Of a stretch of 42,437 nucleotides of DNA, positions 31,653-38,503 are shown piece after piece. The notes beneath the pieces are model-generated. The model was given only the letters and a program-made list of their open reading frames with translations, ran no database searches and had not been told where the DNA came from. How positions within the stretch are numbered: position 1 is the stretch's first letter; every line of letters begins with the position of its first letter. The translations under genes were made by a program, and so were the position numbers. Source of the DNA: Chitinophagales bacterium (GTDB lineage: Bacteria; Bacteroidota; Bacteroidia; Chitinophagales; Chitinophagaceae). The stretch lies in assembly GCA_017303455.1 (NCBI GenBank), contig JAFLBM010000031.1, positions 1 through 42,437 on the forward strand. The letters are read 5' to 3'.

Positions 31653-33113
31653 TTATTTTGTTACCGCATTATTCAGCGCAGTGGTCTTTTTAATATGCTT
31701 GTTAAACGGCTTTACCAGTACAGAAAATAAGACACCGGTTCCACTGAGTTTAATATTACCAAGGCCTACCCCGGTCAACGGAATTTTTACATAGGGCTCA
31801 GCAGCTATGGAGAATGTATTGCTTAGCTTACGCTGGTAACCTCCCGACAAAGTCAGTATGGAGAACAGGTGCTTGTTTTCATTATTAACGGAATGCCTGT
31901 AAGTATAAGTGGGCTGGCCGGGATAATTATACACATAATCATAGTCTTCCTTCTTCATGATCAGTGAGGAAACAGCTGCTCCTCCAAAGAATCCCTGCTT
32001 TTCAGAACGGCTGAAATTATACGAAAGGCTCAGCGGTATCTCATACACTTTACAATCAGCGTCGATCTTCGTCAGGTATTGTATACCCGGTATCGGTACT
32101 CCCGGTTTATATTGCTCCGGTGATGCTGTGTACACTTTATTCGCCATATAAAAACCCGTTCTTACTGTAAACCTGTTTTTAAATGTATAACCCAACCCGG
32201 CACCGGTAAGCAATCTTGTCTTTCCAATCGTACTGGTACCCACGGCACTCATATCAGGACCGGCTGATACACTGATAAAGAAGGGGCTTTTCTCTTTTTG
32301 CTTTGCGGCTTGTTTTTTGGCAACCGGCTCTGTTGCCACCGGGGCTTCTGCTTTTGGTTCAGCAATGGCTGGTTGATCAGCCGCGGGTTTCTTCTCTTCG
32401 TTTACTGAAGTGGGTGTAACTGTACTCACAGGTTTGTTTCCCGAAACAACCGCTGCCGGATCACTGTTTGTATTTATTGAAGGCGTTTCCTTTTTCTGCA
32501 TGGTTACCGGCTCAGCAATTTTATCAGGATCGTTTACGGAAACAATCGCTTTATCATTTACTGGTGCAGCTTTAGTGGTTTTTTTCTTTTTACCAATACC
32601 TGGGGAATTTGTTGTAATCAGTTGTTCAGCTTCTTTATTCAAACCAATCCCCGCAGGTTGTACAAACTTCTTTTGATCACTCAATAATCCTGCACCTGCC
32701 GGTTCAACTATTTTCTTATCAGTATCAGTTGCTGTTGTAACTGAACTTCCGTCCGCATTTGTATTGCCGGTAGTAATAGTGGCATCTTTTGCCGAAGTCG
32801 TGACTTTTCTGTTTTCAGTTGCTGAACCGGGAGTAACTTTTCTATCAGTATTTTTTTCGGAACCTGTGCTGGCAACAGCAATTGCCGGCTCTTCACTCTT
32901 CCACGGTTTCTCCATGAACAGCCAGGCAGCTCCGCCACCCAGTAACAGCAACACAAACAACCAGAAGAAAAAGAAACGCCTTCTTTTTTTCCCGGGTTGC
33001 GGCATATGCTTATCCAGTAGTGCTTCCATCTTATCCCATGCCTTTTCATCATAGGTCGGGTGATGGTTGTCTGCCGCCTCCTTTATCCGCTGATCAAAAT
33101 CGTCAAACTGCAT
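31653..33113 (-). CDS. Anti-sigma-type membrane protein with a C-terminal beta-barrel-like domain
   Basis: 486 residues from ATG 33113 (MQFDDFDQRIKEAADNHHPT), overlapping the sigma gene by 11 bp; a longer frame exists upstream but lies wholly inside the sigma gene. In order: an acidic cytosolic part (about 1-47, with EKAWDKMEALLDKHM), one membrane helix (RRFFFFWLFVLLLLGGGAAW, about 48-70), a long low-complexity Thr/Lys/Ala/Pro periplasmic stretch (about 75-305), and a C-terminal domain (310-480) with amphipathic strands (VSAGPDMSAVGTSTIGKTRL to GVLFSVLVKPF) that resembles an outer-membrane barrel. Co-transcription with an ECF sigma factor suggests that the cytosolic part sequesters it. Role is inferred from position and topology. 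Confidence 0.8.
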   Translation of the reverse strand: MQFDDFDQRIKEAADNHHPTYDEKAWDKMEALLDKHMPQPGKKRRRFFFFWLFVLLLLGGGAAWLFMEKPWKSEEPAIAVASTGSEKNTDRKVTPGSATENRKVTTSAKDATITTGNTNADGSSVTTATDTDKKIVEPAGAGLLSDQKKFVQPAGIGLNKEAEQLITTNSPGIGKKKKTTKAAPVNDKAIVSVNDPDKIAEPVTMQKKETPSINTNSDPAAVVSGNKPVSTVTPTSVNEEKKPAADQPAIAEPKAEAPVATEPVAKKQAAKQKEKSPFFISVSAGPDMSAVGTSTIGKTRLLTGAGLGYTFKNRFTVRTGFYMANKVYTASPEQYKPGVPIPGIQYLTKIDADCKVYEIPLSLSYNFSRSEKQGFFGGAAVSSLIMKKEDYDYVYNYPGQPTYTYRHSVNNENKHLFSILTLSGGYQRKLSNTFSIAAEPYVKIPLTGVGLGNIKLSGTGVLFSVLVKPFNKHIKKTTALNNAVTK

Positions 33114-33705
33114 TTTTCGCTTCCTCGGTTTGATTTTGTTTAAATAATATCTTTTGCAACTGTCTCCGGGCTTTGGACAAATTCGATTTGGAAGTACCCG
33201 TTGAAATGCCCAGTTGCGCAGCAATTTCATCATGGCTCAGCCCGTCAATGATAAACAGGTTCAGCACCGTCCTGTATCCCGGCGACAGGTCCTGAATGCC
33301 CCGGATGATCTCATCATACGATATCTTATCCACCGCATCCTCTCCCTTGGCCGGCACCTGCATGATCACCGGGTCAATATCCGTTATCATCCGTTGCTTA
33401 TGGTATTTCCGGAAATGATCAATGGCCGTATACACCATGATCTTCCGCAGCCAGCCTTTGAAGGAACTGACCACATCTGCATAAGCAGGGCTGTAATGAT
33501 GTATTTCCCGGAATACTTTCAGGAATCCATCATTCAGTATCTCCACAGCATCATCAACATTGTTGGTGTAACGGTCGCAGATGGCCATAGCATAGCCATA
33601 GAAAGAGTTGTAGATGATTTTCTGGCTCTCTCTTTTATTCAGGGCACAAGCCCCGACATGGTAGGTCAATTCCTCAGCTGAAAGCAAATATTGATCGGGT
33701 TTCAT
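33103..33705 (-). CDS. ECF-type RNA polymerase sigma factor
   Basis: 200 residues of the sigma-70 family, ECF group. Region 2 spans about residues 28-95 (IIYNSFYGYAMAICDRYTNN, DAVEILNDGFLKVFREI, then SSFKGWLRKIMVYTAIDHFR), and region 4 about 135-190 (LSPGYRTVLNLFIIDGLSHD, then EIAAQLGISTGTSKSNLSKA, the promoter -35 helix-turn-helix). It is followed, with an 11-bp overlap, by a membrane protein that may hold it inactive. The start at 33705 was chosen because region 2 begins well after it. The target promoters are unknown. Confidence 0.93.
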   Translation of the reverse strand: MKPDQYLLSAEELTYHVGACALNKRESQKIIYNSFYGYAMAICDRYTNNVDDAVEILNDGFLKVFREIHHYSPAYADVVSSFKGWLRKIMVYTAIDHFRKYHKQRMITDIDPVIMQVPAKGEDAVDKISYDEIIRGIQDLSPGYRTVLNLFIIDGLSHDEIAAQLGISTGTSKSNLSKARRQLQKILFKQNQTEEAKNAV

Positions 33706-33823
33706 CAGCTAAATCGGAAAACGGGGATAAAAGGTTGCCGTTCCCTTGTAAATTAATGCTTTCTGAAACATTCCCGGAATAACCAAATACGGGGATAGCC
33801 CCGCAAGCGGCAAGCAGGCTGAT

Positions 33824-34003
33824 TTACAGGCCACAGGGAAGTAAAAAAATTTTTGCCGGGAAGGCCTGTTTGAACTTTACATTGTACTTCATCAGTATCA
33901 TGACCACAGCCTCTGCCAGGATGGCGAAGCGTACAAAAGCAACAAACAAGGCAAAGAAAAAATAATAGAGTCCGGCACCGCCGGCATCGAGTAAATAGAG
34001 CAT
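33824..34003 (-). CDS. Small membrane protein of 59 residues, possibly truncated
   Basis: ATG 34003 to TAA 33824 encodes a very hydrophobic peptide: MLYLLDAGGAGLYYFFFALF, then VAFVRFAILAEAVVMILMKY (probably one or two membrane helices), then NVKFKQAFPAKIFLLPCGL. It is the only visible gene in the stretch between the sigma gene and 34188. The last 15 residues follow an A5/T7 run (AAAAATTTTTTT) that is prone to slippage. In a second frame the reading continues another 35 codons to about 33753. A longer ancestral protein that lost its end is therefore possible. No catalytic or transport motif was recognised. Confidence 0.6.
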   Translation of the reverse strand: MLYLLDAGGAGLYYFFFALFVAFVRFAILAEAVVMILMKYNVKFKQAFPAKIFLLPCGL

Positions 34004-34187
34004 GGTGGGTTATTTGCTTAAAAGTAATAATAAACGGAACAGGTTTTATTCCCGCTGCTGGGTACTCAGAGGAAAGCACCCGAATAAAAACTAAGGGTTC
34101 TCAAATCCATTAATTTTTGAAAGTTGAGTTTGGGCGGTGTAAATTTAGGTATTGCCTGTAATTTTAAAATGCGATACACGATAGACA

Positions 34188-34616
34188 TTGCCTATTTCAA
34201 AAAAATACAAAAACCTGCTTTGGGGTTTATTTATTACAGCTTTTTTTGTCACATTTATTTTTTATAAAACTAATAGAGACAGTAAATCCCTTGACAAAAA
34301 CTTTAAAATTATTGACGTCTTTATAAAAGATGTAAAAATATATAAGGGAGTATATTTTTTGCGTTACAGCTTTCTGACAAAAAATAAAACTTTAAGTGGA
34401 CAGACTTCTTTAGCAGTTGGAAACACGAATTTAACTTACTTAAGCAATGTATTAGTTGGACAAAAAATTTTGCTCGCAGTAGATTCGACAAATGAATCTA
34501 ATAATATTCTATTATTAAGCCGACAAGACTATAAACGATTTCATACTACCCCTTCTGACAGTATTCTAATGATATTTTCAAAAATAGACTCGTTAAGACT
34601 AACAAAGTTCAACTGA
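34188..34616 (+). CDS. Hypothetical membrane-anchored protein, AT-rich, TTG start
   Basis: 142 residues, with one N-terminal membrane helix (LLWGLFITAFFVTFIFY, residues 10-26) and a Lys/Asn/Ser-rich extracytoplasmic part (FLTKNKTLSGQTSLAVGN, then LSNVLVGQKILLAVDSTNES). The start is TTG 34188; an in-frame TAG lies two codons upstream and no ATG occurs near the N-terminus. The codons are visibly AT-rich (many AAA, AAT, TTA) compared with neighbours on both sides, so it may be a recent arrival. No family was recognised. It is a coding candidate rather than a certain gene. Confidence 0.6.
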   Translation: MPISKKYKNLLWGLFITAFFVTFIFYKTNRDSKSLDKNFKIIDVFIKDVKIYKGVYFLRYSFLTKNKTLSGQTSLAVGNTNLTYLSNVLVGQKILLAVDSTNESNNILLLSRQDYKRFHTTPSDSILMIFSKIDSLRLTKFN

Positions 34617-34688
34617 TAAAACTACAGGTAAGGTACAATACCCATTGCTCCCTATCTTCGCCCTTTCTCCATAACCATCCACTTGATC

Positions 34689-35678
34689 ATGAAAACAGCA
34701 TTCTTCAGCACCAAATCATACGATCGGGACTATTTCGACCGTTTCAATGCCTCCGGTCATGAACTAACCTATTTTGATGTATCGCTGAATAAAAACTCCG
34801 TGGCCTTAAGCCAGGGTCATGATGCGGTCTGTCTTTTTGTAAATGACAAAGCCAATGCAGCCGTTATTGAACAACTGGCGGCCAATGGTACCAGGATCAT
34901 CGCCCTGCGTTGTGCCGGTTTTAATAATGTGGACCTGGCAGCCGCTGCTGCCAATAACATCAAGGTGGTGCGGGTACCCGCCTATTCACCCGAAGCTGTG
35001 GCGGAACATGCGGTGGCCCTCATCCTGACGCTGAACCGGAAAATTCATAAGGCCTATAACCGGGTGCGGGACAGCAATTTTTCGCTGGAGAATTTACTGG
35101 GTTTTAACCTGCATGGTAAAACAGTGGGTGTGATCGGTACGGGTATCATTGGCCGTTGTTTTTGCCGTATCATGCTGGGCTTTGGCTGCCGCATCCTGGC
35201 GCATGACCTCTACCCTTCTGAAGAAATGATCAAAGCCGGTGTGCTGTATACAACACTGGATACCATCTGGCAGGAAAGCGATATCATCTCGCTGCATTGT
35301 CCTCTGCTACCGGAAACCAAACACCTGGTGAATAAGGACTCCTTTGCGAAAATGAAAAAAGGCGTGATGCTCATCAATACCAGCCGCGGTGCGGTGATCA
35401 ATACGGCCGATGCGGTGGAAGCCCTGAAGAAAGAACAACTCGGCTATCTCGGTATTGATGTGTATGAGCAGGAAGAGAAATTATTCTTCAAAGATCTTTC
35501 CGGCAGCATCATGCAGGATGATGTGATTGCCCGGCTCACCAGTTTTCCCAATGTACTCATCACTTCCCACCAGGGATTTTTTACCAAAGAGGCTTTAGAG
35601 CAAATAGCCCTTGTGACCCTGAAAAATCTGAGCGATTTTGAAAGCGGGTTGCCGCTGGAGAACGAGGTGAAGGGGTAA
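34689..35678 (+). CDS. ldhA: D-2-hydroxyacid dehydrogenase (D-lactate dehydrogenase-like)
   Basis: 329 residues from ATG 34689; a TTG two codons upstream is less likely. NAD-binding VGVIGTGIIGRCFCRIM is at about residues 145-161, the substrate region IIALRCAGFNNVDL comes before it, and AKMKKGVMLINTSRGAVINT contains the Arg, followed by a Glu in GIDVYEQEEKLFFKD. The catalytic His is in LITSHQGFFTKEALEQIA. The HQGFFT and YEQEEKLFF patterns match the LdhA branch, which reduces pyruvate to D-lactate. It stands alone downstream of an unrelated hypothetical gene. Confidence 0.9.
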   Translation: MKTAFFSTKSYDRDYFDRFNASGHELTYFDVSLNKNSVALSQGHDAVCLFVNDKANAAVIEQLAANGTRIIALRCAGFNNVDLAAAAANNIKVVRVPAYSPEAVAEHAVALILTLNRKIHKAYNRVRDSNFSLENLLGFNLHGKTVGVIGTGIIGRCFCRIMLGFGCRILAHDLYPSEEMIKAGVLYTTLDTIWQESDIISLHCPLLPETKHLVNKDSFAKMKKGVMLINTSRGAVINTADAVEALKKEQLGYLGIDVYEQEEKLFFKDLSGSIMQDDVIARLTSFPNVLITSHQGFFTKEALEQIALVTLKNLSDFESGLPLENEVKG

Positions 35679-35735
35679 TGAGAAGTAACTATTGGTTTGC
35701 GATTGTTAAATTTTGTTTGCTGCTGACCCACTATT

Positions 35736-35755
35736 GCTACACCACATTGTGTAGC
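35736..35755. promoter_or_regulatory. Inverted repeat upstream of the toxin-antitoxin genes
   Basis: GCTACAC (35736-35742) and GTGTAGC (35749-35755) are perfect arms 6 bp apart. They end 27 bp before the -7 element of the toxin-antitoxin operon. Autoregulation by the antitoxin-toxin complex would be usual for this class. Confidence 0.45.
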
Positions 35756-35782
35756 GGCACCCGGATTTTCACCGGAAAAAAG

Positions 35783-35790
35783 TAAATTTG
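35783..35790 (+). promoter_or_regulatory. -7 element of the toxin-antitoxin operon
   Basis: TAAATTTG, a perfect TAnnTTTG match, 15 bp before the antitoxin start codon, so the leader is short. Confidence 0.5.
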
Positions 35791-35805
35791 ATAAACTAAA
35801 AAAGT

Positions 35806-36027
35806 ATGGGAGCTTCTCAAACCGATATAGAACTCAGCAAATACTGGCCTTCATTATCTGCCAAACAAAAAAAATCCCTGCTGGAGCTTATCAAATCATT
35901 TAGCCAGCCGGGGAGAATAAGCGCAGAGCAGTACAATAAAGAACTGGCTGAAGCGGAAGCCGAATACGAGGCCGGAGAGCATATCACATCAGACGAAATG
36001 CTCAAACTGATTCGTCAATGGAAGTAA
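35806..36027 (+). CDS. Antitoxin of a ParE-type toxin-antitoxin pair
   Basis: 73 residues, highly helical and charged. The N-terminal half (DIELSKYWPSLSAKQKKSLL) may form a small DNA-binding or dimerisation fold; the C-terminal half (KELAEAEAEYEAGEHITSDE) is acidic and helical, as in antitoxins that wrap a toxin. The stop overlaps the toxin start by 10 bp, the order antitoxin-toxin is usual, and the partner is clearly ParE-like. Function is assigned mainly from this context. Confidence 0.8.
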   Translation: MGASQTDIELSKYWPSLSAKQKKSLLELIKSFSQPGRISAEQYNKELAEAEAEYEAGEHITSDEMLKLIRQWK

Positions 36028-36323
36028 ACCGGTATGAAATAGTTTGGACCAAAAGGGCACAACTGCATATGAGAAATGCTTTTGAGCATATCCGTGAAGA
36101 TTCTCCAAAAAATGCAGTGAAGGTGCTTGAAGATATTGTAGCAGCTATGCATAAGGCTGAAAGAAACCCCGAATACTACAATGCAGACAAATACAAAATC
36201 AATAATGATGGGAGTTACAGGGCTTTTGAGAAACACAAGTTCCGGGTTGTATACCGTTTTACCGGAAAAATAATCAGGGTATTACGGGTACGCCATACAA
36301 AGATGGAACCAAAGAAATACTGA
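36018..36323 (+). CDS. ParE/RelE-superfamily toxin
   Basis: 101 residues, a compact toxin fold. RYEIVWTKRAQLHMRNAFEH (beta 1 and helix 1), DSPKNAVKVLEDIVAAMHKA (helix 2), then NNDGSYRAFEKHKFRVVYRF and IIRVLRVRHTKMEPKKY give the C-terminal beta sheet and basic end. The pattern YRxFxxxKFRVVYRF is typical of ParE, which inhibits DNA gyrase; RelE-type mRNA cleavage is the main alternative. It starts inside the antitoxin gene (10-bp overlap), so translation is coupled. Confidence 0.88.
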   Translation: MEVNRYEIVWTKRAQLHMRNAFEHIREDSPKNAVKVLEDIVAAMHKAERNPEYYNADKYKINNDGSYRAFEKHKFRVVYRFTGKIIRVLRVRHTKMEPKKY

Positions 36324-36364
36324 GAAAATAATACCCTTTATAAATTTCATTTTAACGATAGTGT

Positions 36365-36754
36365 ATGAACAAAGACATACAAGCCTACAACAACGCTCAA
36401 TCAAAACCCGACAAAGAGATTTGCCAGTTATTGGCCAAAGAAATTGATGCGGCTTTGCCGAAAGCGGAGAATAAGATCTGGCATGCACAGCCGGTCTGGT
36501 TCCTTGACGGGAACCCGGTGGTGGGCTACAGTAAACTGAAGAACTGTATCCGGCTTTTATTCTGGAGCGGCCAGACGTTTGAAGAAGAAGGTTTACAAAA
36601 CGAGGGCAGTTTCAAAGCCGCTGAAATTAGGTACACGGCTGCTGAACAGGTGAATACCAAAGACCTGAAACGCTGGCTGAAAAAATCGGAAAGGATCCAG
36701 TGGGATTATAAAAATATTGTGAAGCGAAGAGGTGTACTGGAAAGACTGAAATAA
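36365..36754 (+). CDS. DUF1801 domain protein
   Basis: 129 residues, no signal peptide. The DUF1801 pattern runs along most of the protein: KEIDAALPKAENKIWHAQPV, WFLDGNPVVGYSKLKNCIRL, LFWSGQTFEEEGLQ, AAEIRYTAAEQVNTKDLKRW. This family is related to iron-chaperone frataxin-like folds (YdhG type), but the role is unknown. A basic tail (KSERIQWDYKNIVKRRG) could bind nucleic acid. It is convergent with the MmcQ/YjbR gene at 36770, only 15 bp apart. Confidence 0.85.
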   Translation: MNKDIQAYNNAQSKPDKEICQLLAKEIDAALPKAENKIWHAQPVWFLDGNPVVGYSKLKNCIRLLFWSGQTFEEEGLQNEGSFKAAEIRYTAAEQVNTKDLKRWLKKSERIQWDYKNIVKRRGVLERLK

Positions 36755-36769
36755 AGTTATTCCTTTTAT

Positions 36770-37108
36770 TTAATCAAAATATTTTGCAACCATTTTCTTA
36801 GGTGCCACCTGCTTCCAGGCTGTTGTCAGTGCATCCTGCAACATGGCTTTCTTTACTTTCTTCAGTTCAATATAAGTGGCCCCCTGCCGGCCCCAGCCAC
36901 CCGGTACGGGATAGATAACTGTTTTATCAAAAGAACAAAAAACAGACTGGTCCACAGCAGACAGCTTTACCATCATCAGTTGTTTACCGGCTTTGATGGT
37001 AGCGAATATCTTATTCTTCACCCGGAAATCAGGTGTTTCAAAATGGCTTTTCTCCTCCGTTTCGGGCAGGGATAACGCTAATTGTCTTGCGGCTGCTACG
37101 GTGACCAT
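36770..37108 (-). CDS. MmcQ/YjbR family protein
   Basis: 112 residues, usual for the family. The start MVTVAAARQLALSLPETEEK, then HFETPDFRVKNKIFATI, QSVFCSFDKTVIYPVPGGWG and the end DALTTAWKQVAPKKM are typical. YjbR has a CyaY-like fold with a double-wing shape and is proposed to bind DNA; no function is established. It is convergent with the DUF1801 gene, whose fold is similar, so the two may share an evolutionary or functional link (inference). Confidence 0.88.
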   Translation of the reverse strand: MVTVAAARQLALSLPETEEKSHFETPDFRVKNKIFATIKAGKQLMMVKLSAVDQSVFCSFDKTVIYPVPGGWGRQGATYIELKKVKKAMLQDALTTAWKQVAPKKMVAKYFD

Positions 37109-37219
37109 AGCAGAAAGTTACGAAAGAACGCTTCTTTTGAAATGTTTAGCAGGGATTTTGCTTGTAAAGCAAAGACATCAATATTCCACCAGCCATTCCC
37201 GTTCATTAAAACACGACAC

Positions 37220-37711
37220 ATGAAAAAGATCATCGCTCTTGCTGGTTTAGTATGCAGTTGCCTGCTGGCCTCGGCCCAGTTAAAGACAACACAGGTCTGC
37301 CCCCCTTTCAATATCGATATCCTGGATGGCCGTATCGGCGACCTGGATGCCCGGTCCACACAGGGACAGATCAAAAAAGCATTTCCCTGTTTTACCAGCG
37401 CAGAAGCCGAATCGGATTCTGCTAAATGCGGCGGCACTGTGTTCTATAAAGACAAGGATATTTATTTCTATACCAAAAGAGATTACGTGGAGATCGGCCC
37501 GGCCTTCAAAGGCAAACTGAGTATTCCCCTGCTGGGTGCCAGCCGTACAGGTTTATTCAAATGGCTGGGCAATGCTAAGATCAAAGATGTAAGCTGGGAT
37601 GCCTATCAAACTTCCTACGGCATCCTGATCCTGTATTTTAACAAGGCGAATAAGATCAACCGGATCCGGTTCAGCACCCAATCGGTGGAGACGATCAATC
37701 TGTGTGAGTAA
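37220..37711 (+). CDS. Secreted hypothetical protein
   Basis: 163 residues from ATG 37220, chosen because it gives a signal peptide (KKIIALAGLVCSCLLASAQ); the longer frame from 37082 runs into the divergent gene. The mature protein has Cys residues in TTQVCPPFNIDILDGRI, KAFPCFTSAEAE and SAKCGGTVFYKDKDIYFYTK, and ends NLCE, so disulfides are possible. The middle (RTGLFKWLGNAKIKDVSW) and C-terminus (ILILYFNKANKINRIRFS) look like a small alpha-beta domain. No family was recognised. Confidence 0.78.
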   Translation: MKKIIALAGLVCSCLLASAQLKTTQVCPPFNIDILDGRIGDLDARSTQGQIKKAFPCFTSAEAESDSAKCGGTVFYKDKDIYFYTKRDYVEIGPAFKGKLSIPLLGASRTGLFKWLGNAKIKDVSWDAYQTSYGILILYFNKANKINRIRFSTQSVETINLCE

Positions 37712-37716
37712 GAAAA

Positions 37717-38412
37717 TCAGAGAATCCGTACTTCGGTCCGGCGGTTCAGTTGCCTTCCTTCATCAGTATCATTATCGGCTACCGGTTGTGCAGCACCATA
37801 CCCTTTGGCGATCACTCTTGATGGAGTTATTCCTTTTTTCAGCAACCAGGCTTTGATGGCATCGGCTCTTTGCTGGGACAATTTCAGGTTATCGGCATCC
37901 TTGCCTACATTATCCGTATGTCCTGCTATTTCAATCCTGATCGTTTCCTTATTCTTTAAATAGGCAGCCAGTTCTTCCAGTTCAGGAAAAGATTCTGACC
38001 GCAGCGTGGCTTTGCCGAAATCAAAATGCACATTATCCAGTGTATATTTTTTAGCTGCTTCAAACTTCACATTCACTTTAAATGGATCGGTGAAGAATTC
38101 GTCTGGACCTAAAGGCGGTATTTCGATCTTACCATATTTCGTGGTATCGGTCAGGCTTTTTACCGTGATCATATAAATATCACCCGGAGCTAACTGCAAA
38201 CTGAATTTGCCTGCCGCATCCGAACGGCCGCCGAAGGTTTGTTTTGTTTTCTCACTCCGGAATAAAACGGTTTCTCCTTTGGAGGGCTTGCCTTTCATAT
38301 CGGTCACAAATACATTCACCTGTGCCAGTTGCGTAACCGTGGTATCAACCGACTGGCTGTATGTTTTTAGCAAAGAAAAAAATGTAAAGAGCAGCAGTAG
38401 TATCCGGCGCAT
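37717..38412 (-). CDS. OmpA-family peptidoglycan-binding protein with N-terminal CNA-B-like domain
   Basis: 231 residues from ATG 38412, giving a signal peptide (RRILLLLFTFFSLLKTYSQ); a longer frame upstream to 38601 has no signal. An immunoglobulin-like beta domain (about 33-115: VNVFVTDMKGKPSKGETVLF, SDAAGKFSLQLAPGDIYMIT) precedes an OmpA_C domain (about 125-230). The latter has NVHFDFGKATLRSESFPELE, IEIAGHTDNVGKDADNLKLS with the Asp, and RQLNRRTEVRIL with the Arg that bind diaminopimelate of peptidoglycan. It probably tethers the envelope to the cell wall. The stop is 5 bp from that of the convergent gene at 37711. Confidence 0.9.
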   Translation of the reverse strand: MRRILLLLFTFFSLLKTYSQSVDTTVTQLAQVNVFVTDMKGKPSKGETVLFRSEKTKQTFGGRSDAAGKFSLQLAPGDIYMITVKSLTDTTKYGKIEIPPLGPDEFFTDPFKVNVKFEAAKKYTLDNVHFDFGKATLRSESFPELEELAAYLKNKETIRIEIAGHTDNVGKDADNLKLSQQRADAIKAWLLKKGITPSRVIAKGYGAAQPVADNDTDEGRQLNRRTEVRIL

Positions 38413-38503
38413 AGAAAATATTTTAACCCAAACGGTAAGCAGTATGGCTTTATTGCAGATTATAAATACAAACTGCCGGTGTACCGGCAGCTTGTATAAT
38501 GTG

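Noticed and set aside
33214..33681. 155-codon plus-strand frame opposite the sigma factor
   Set aside because: Regions 2 and 4 of the sigma factor are intact on the other strand; the frame is a shadow.
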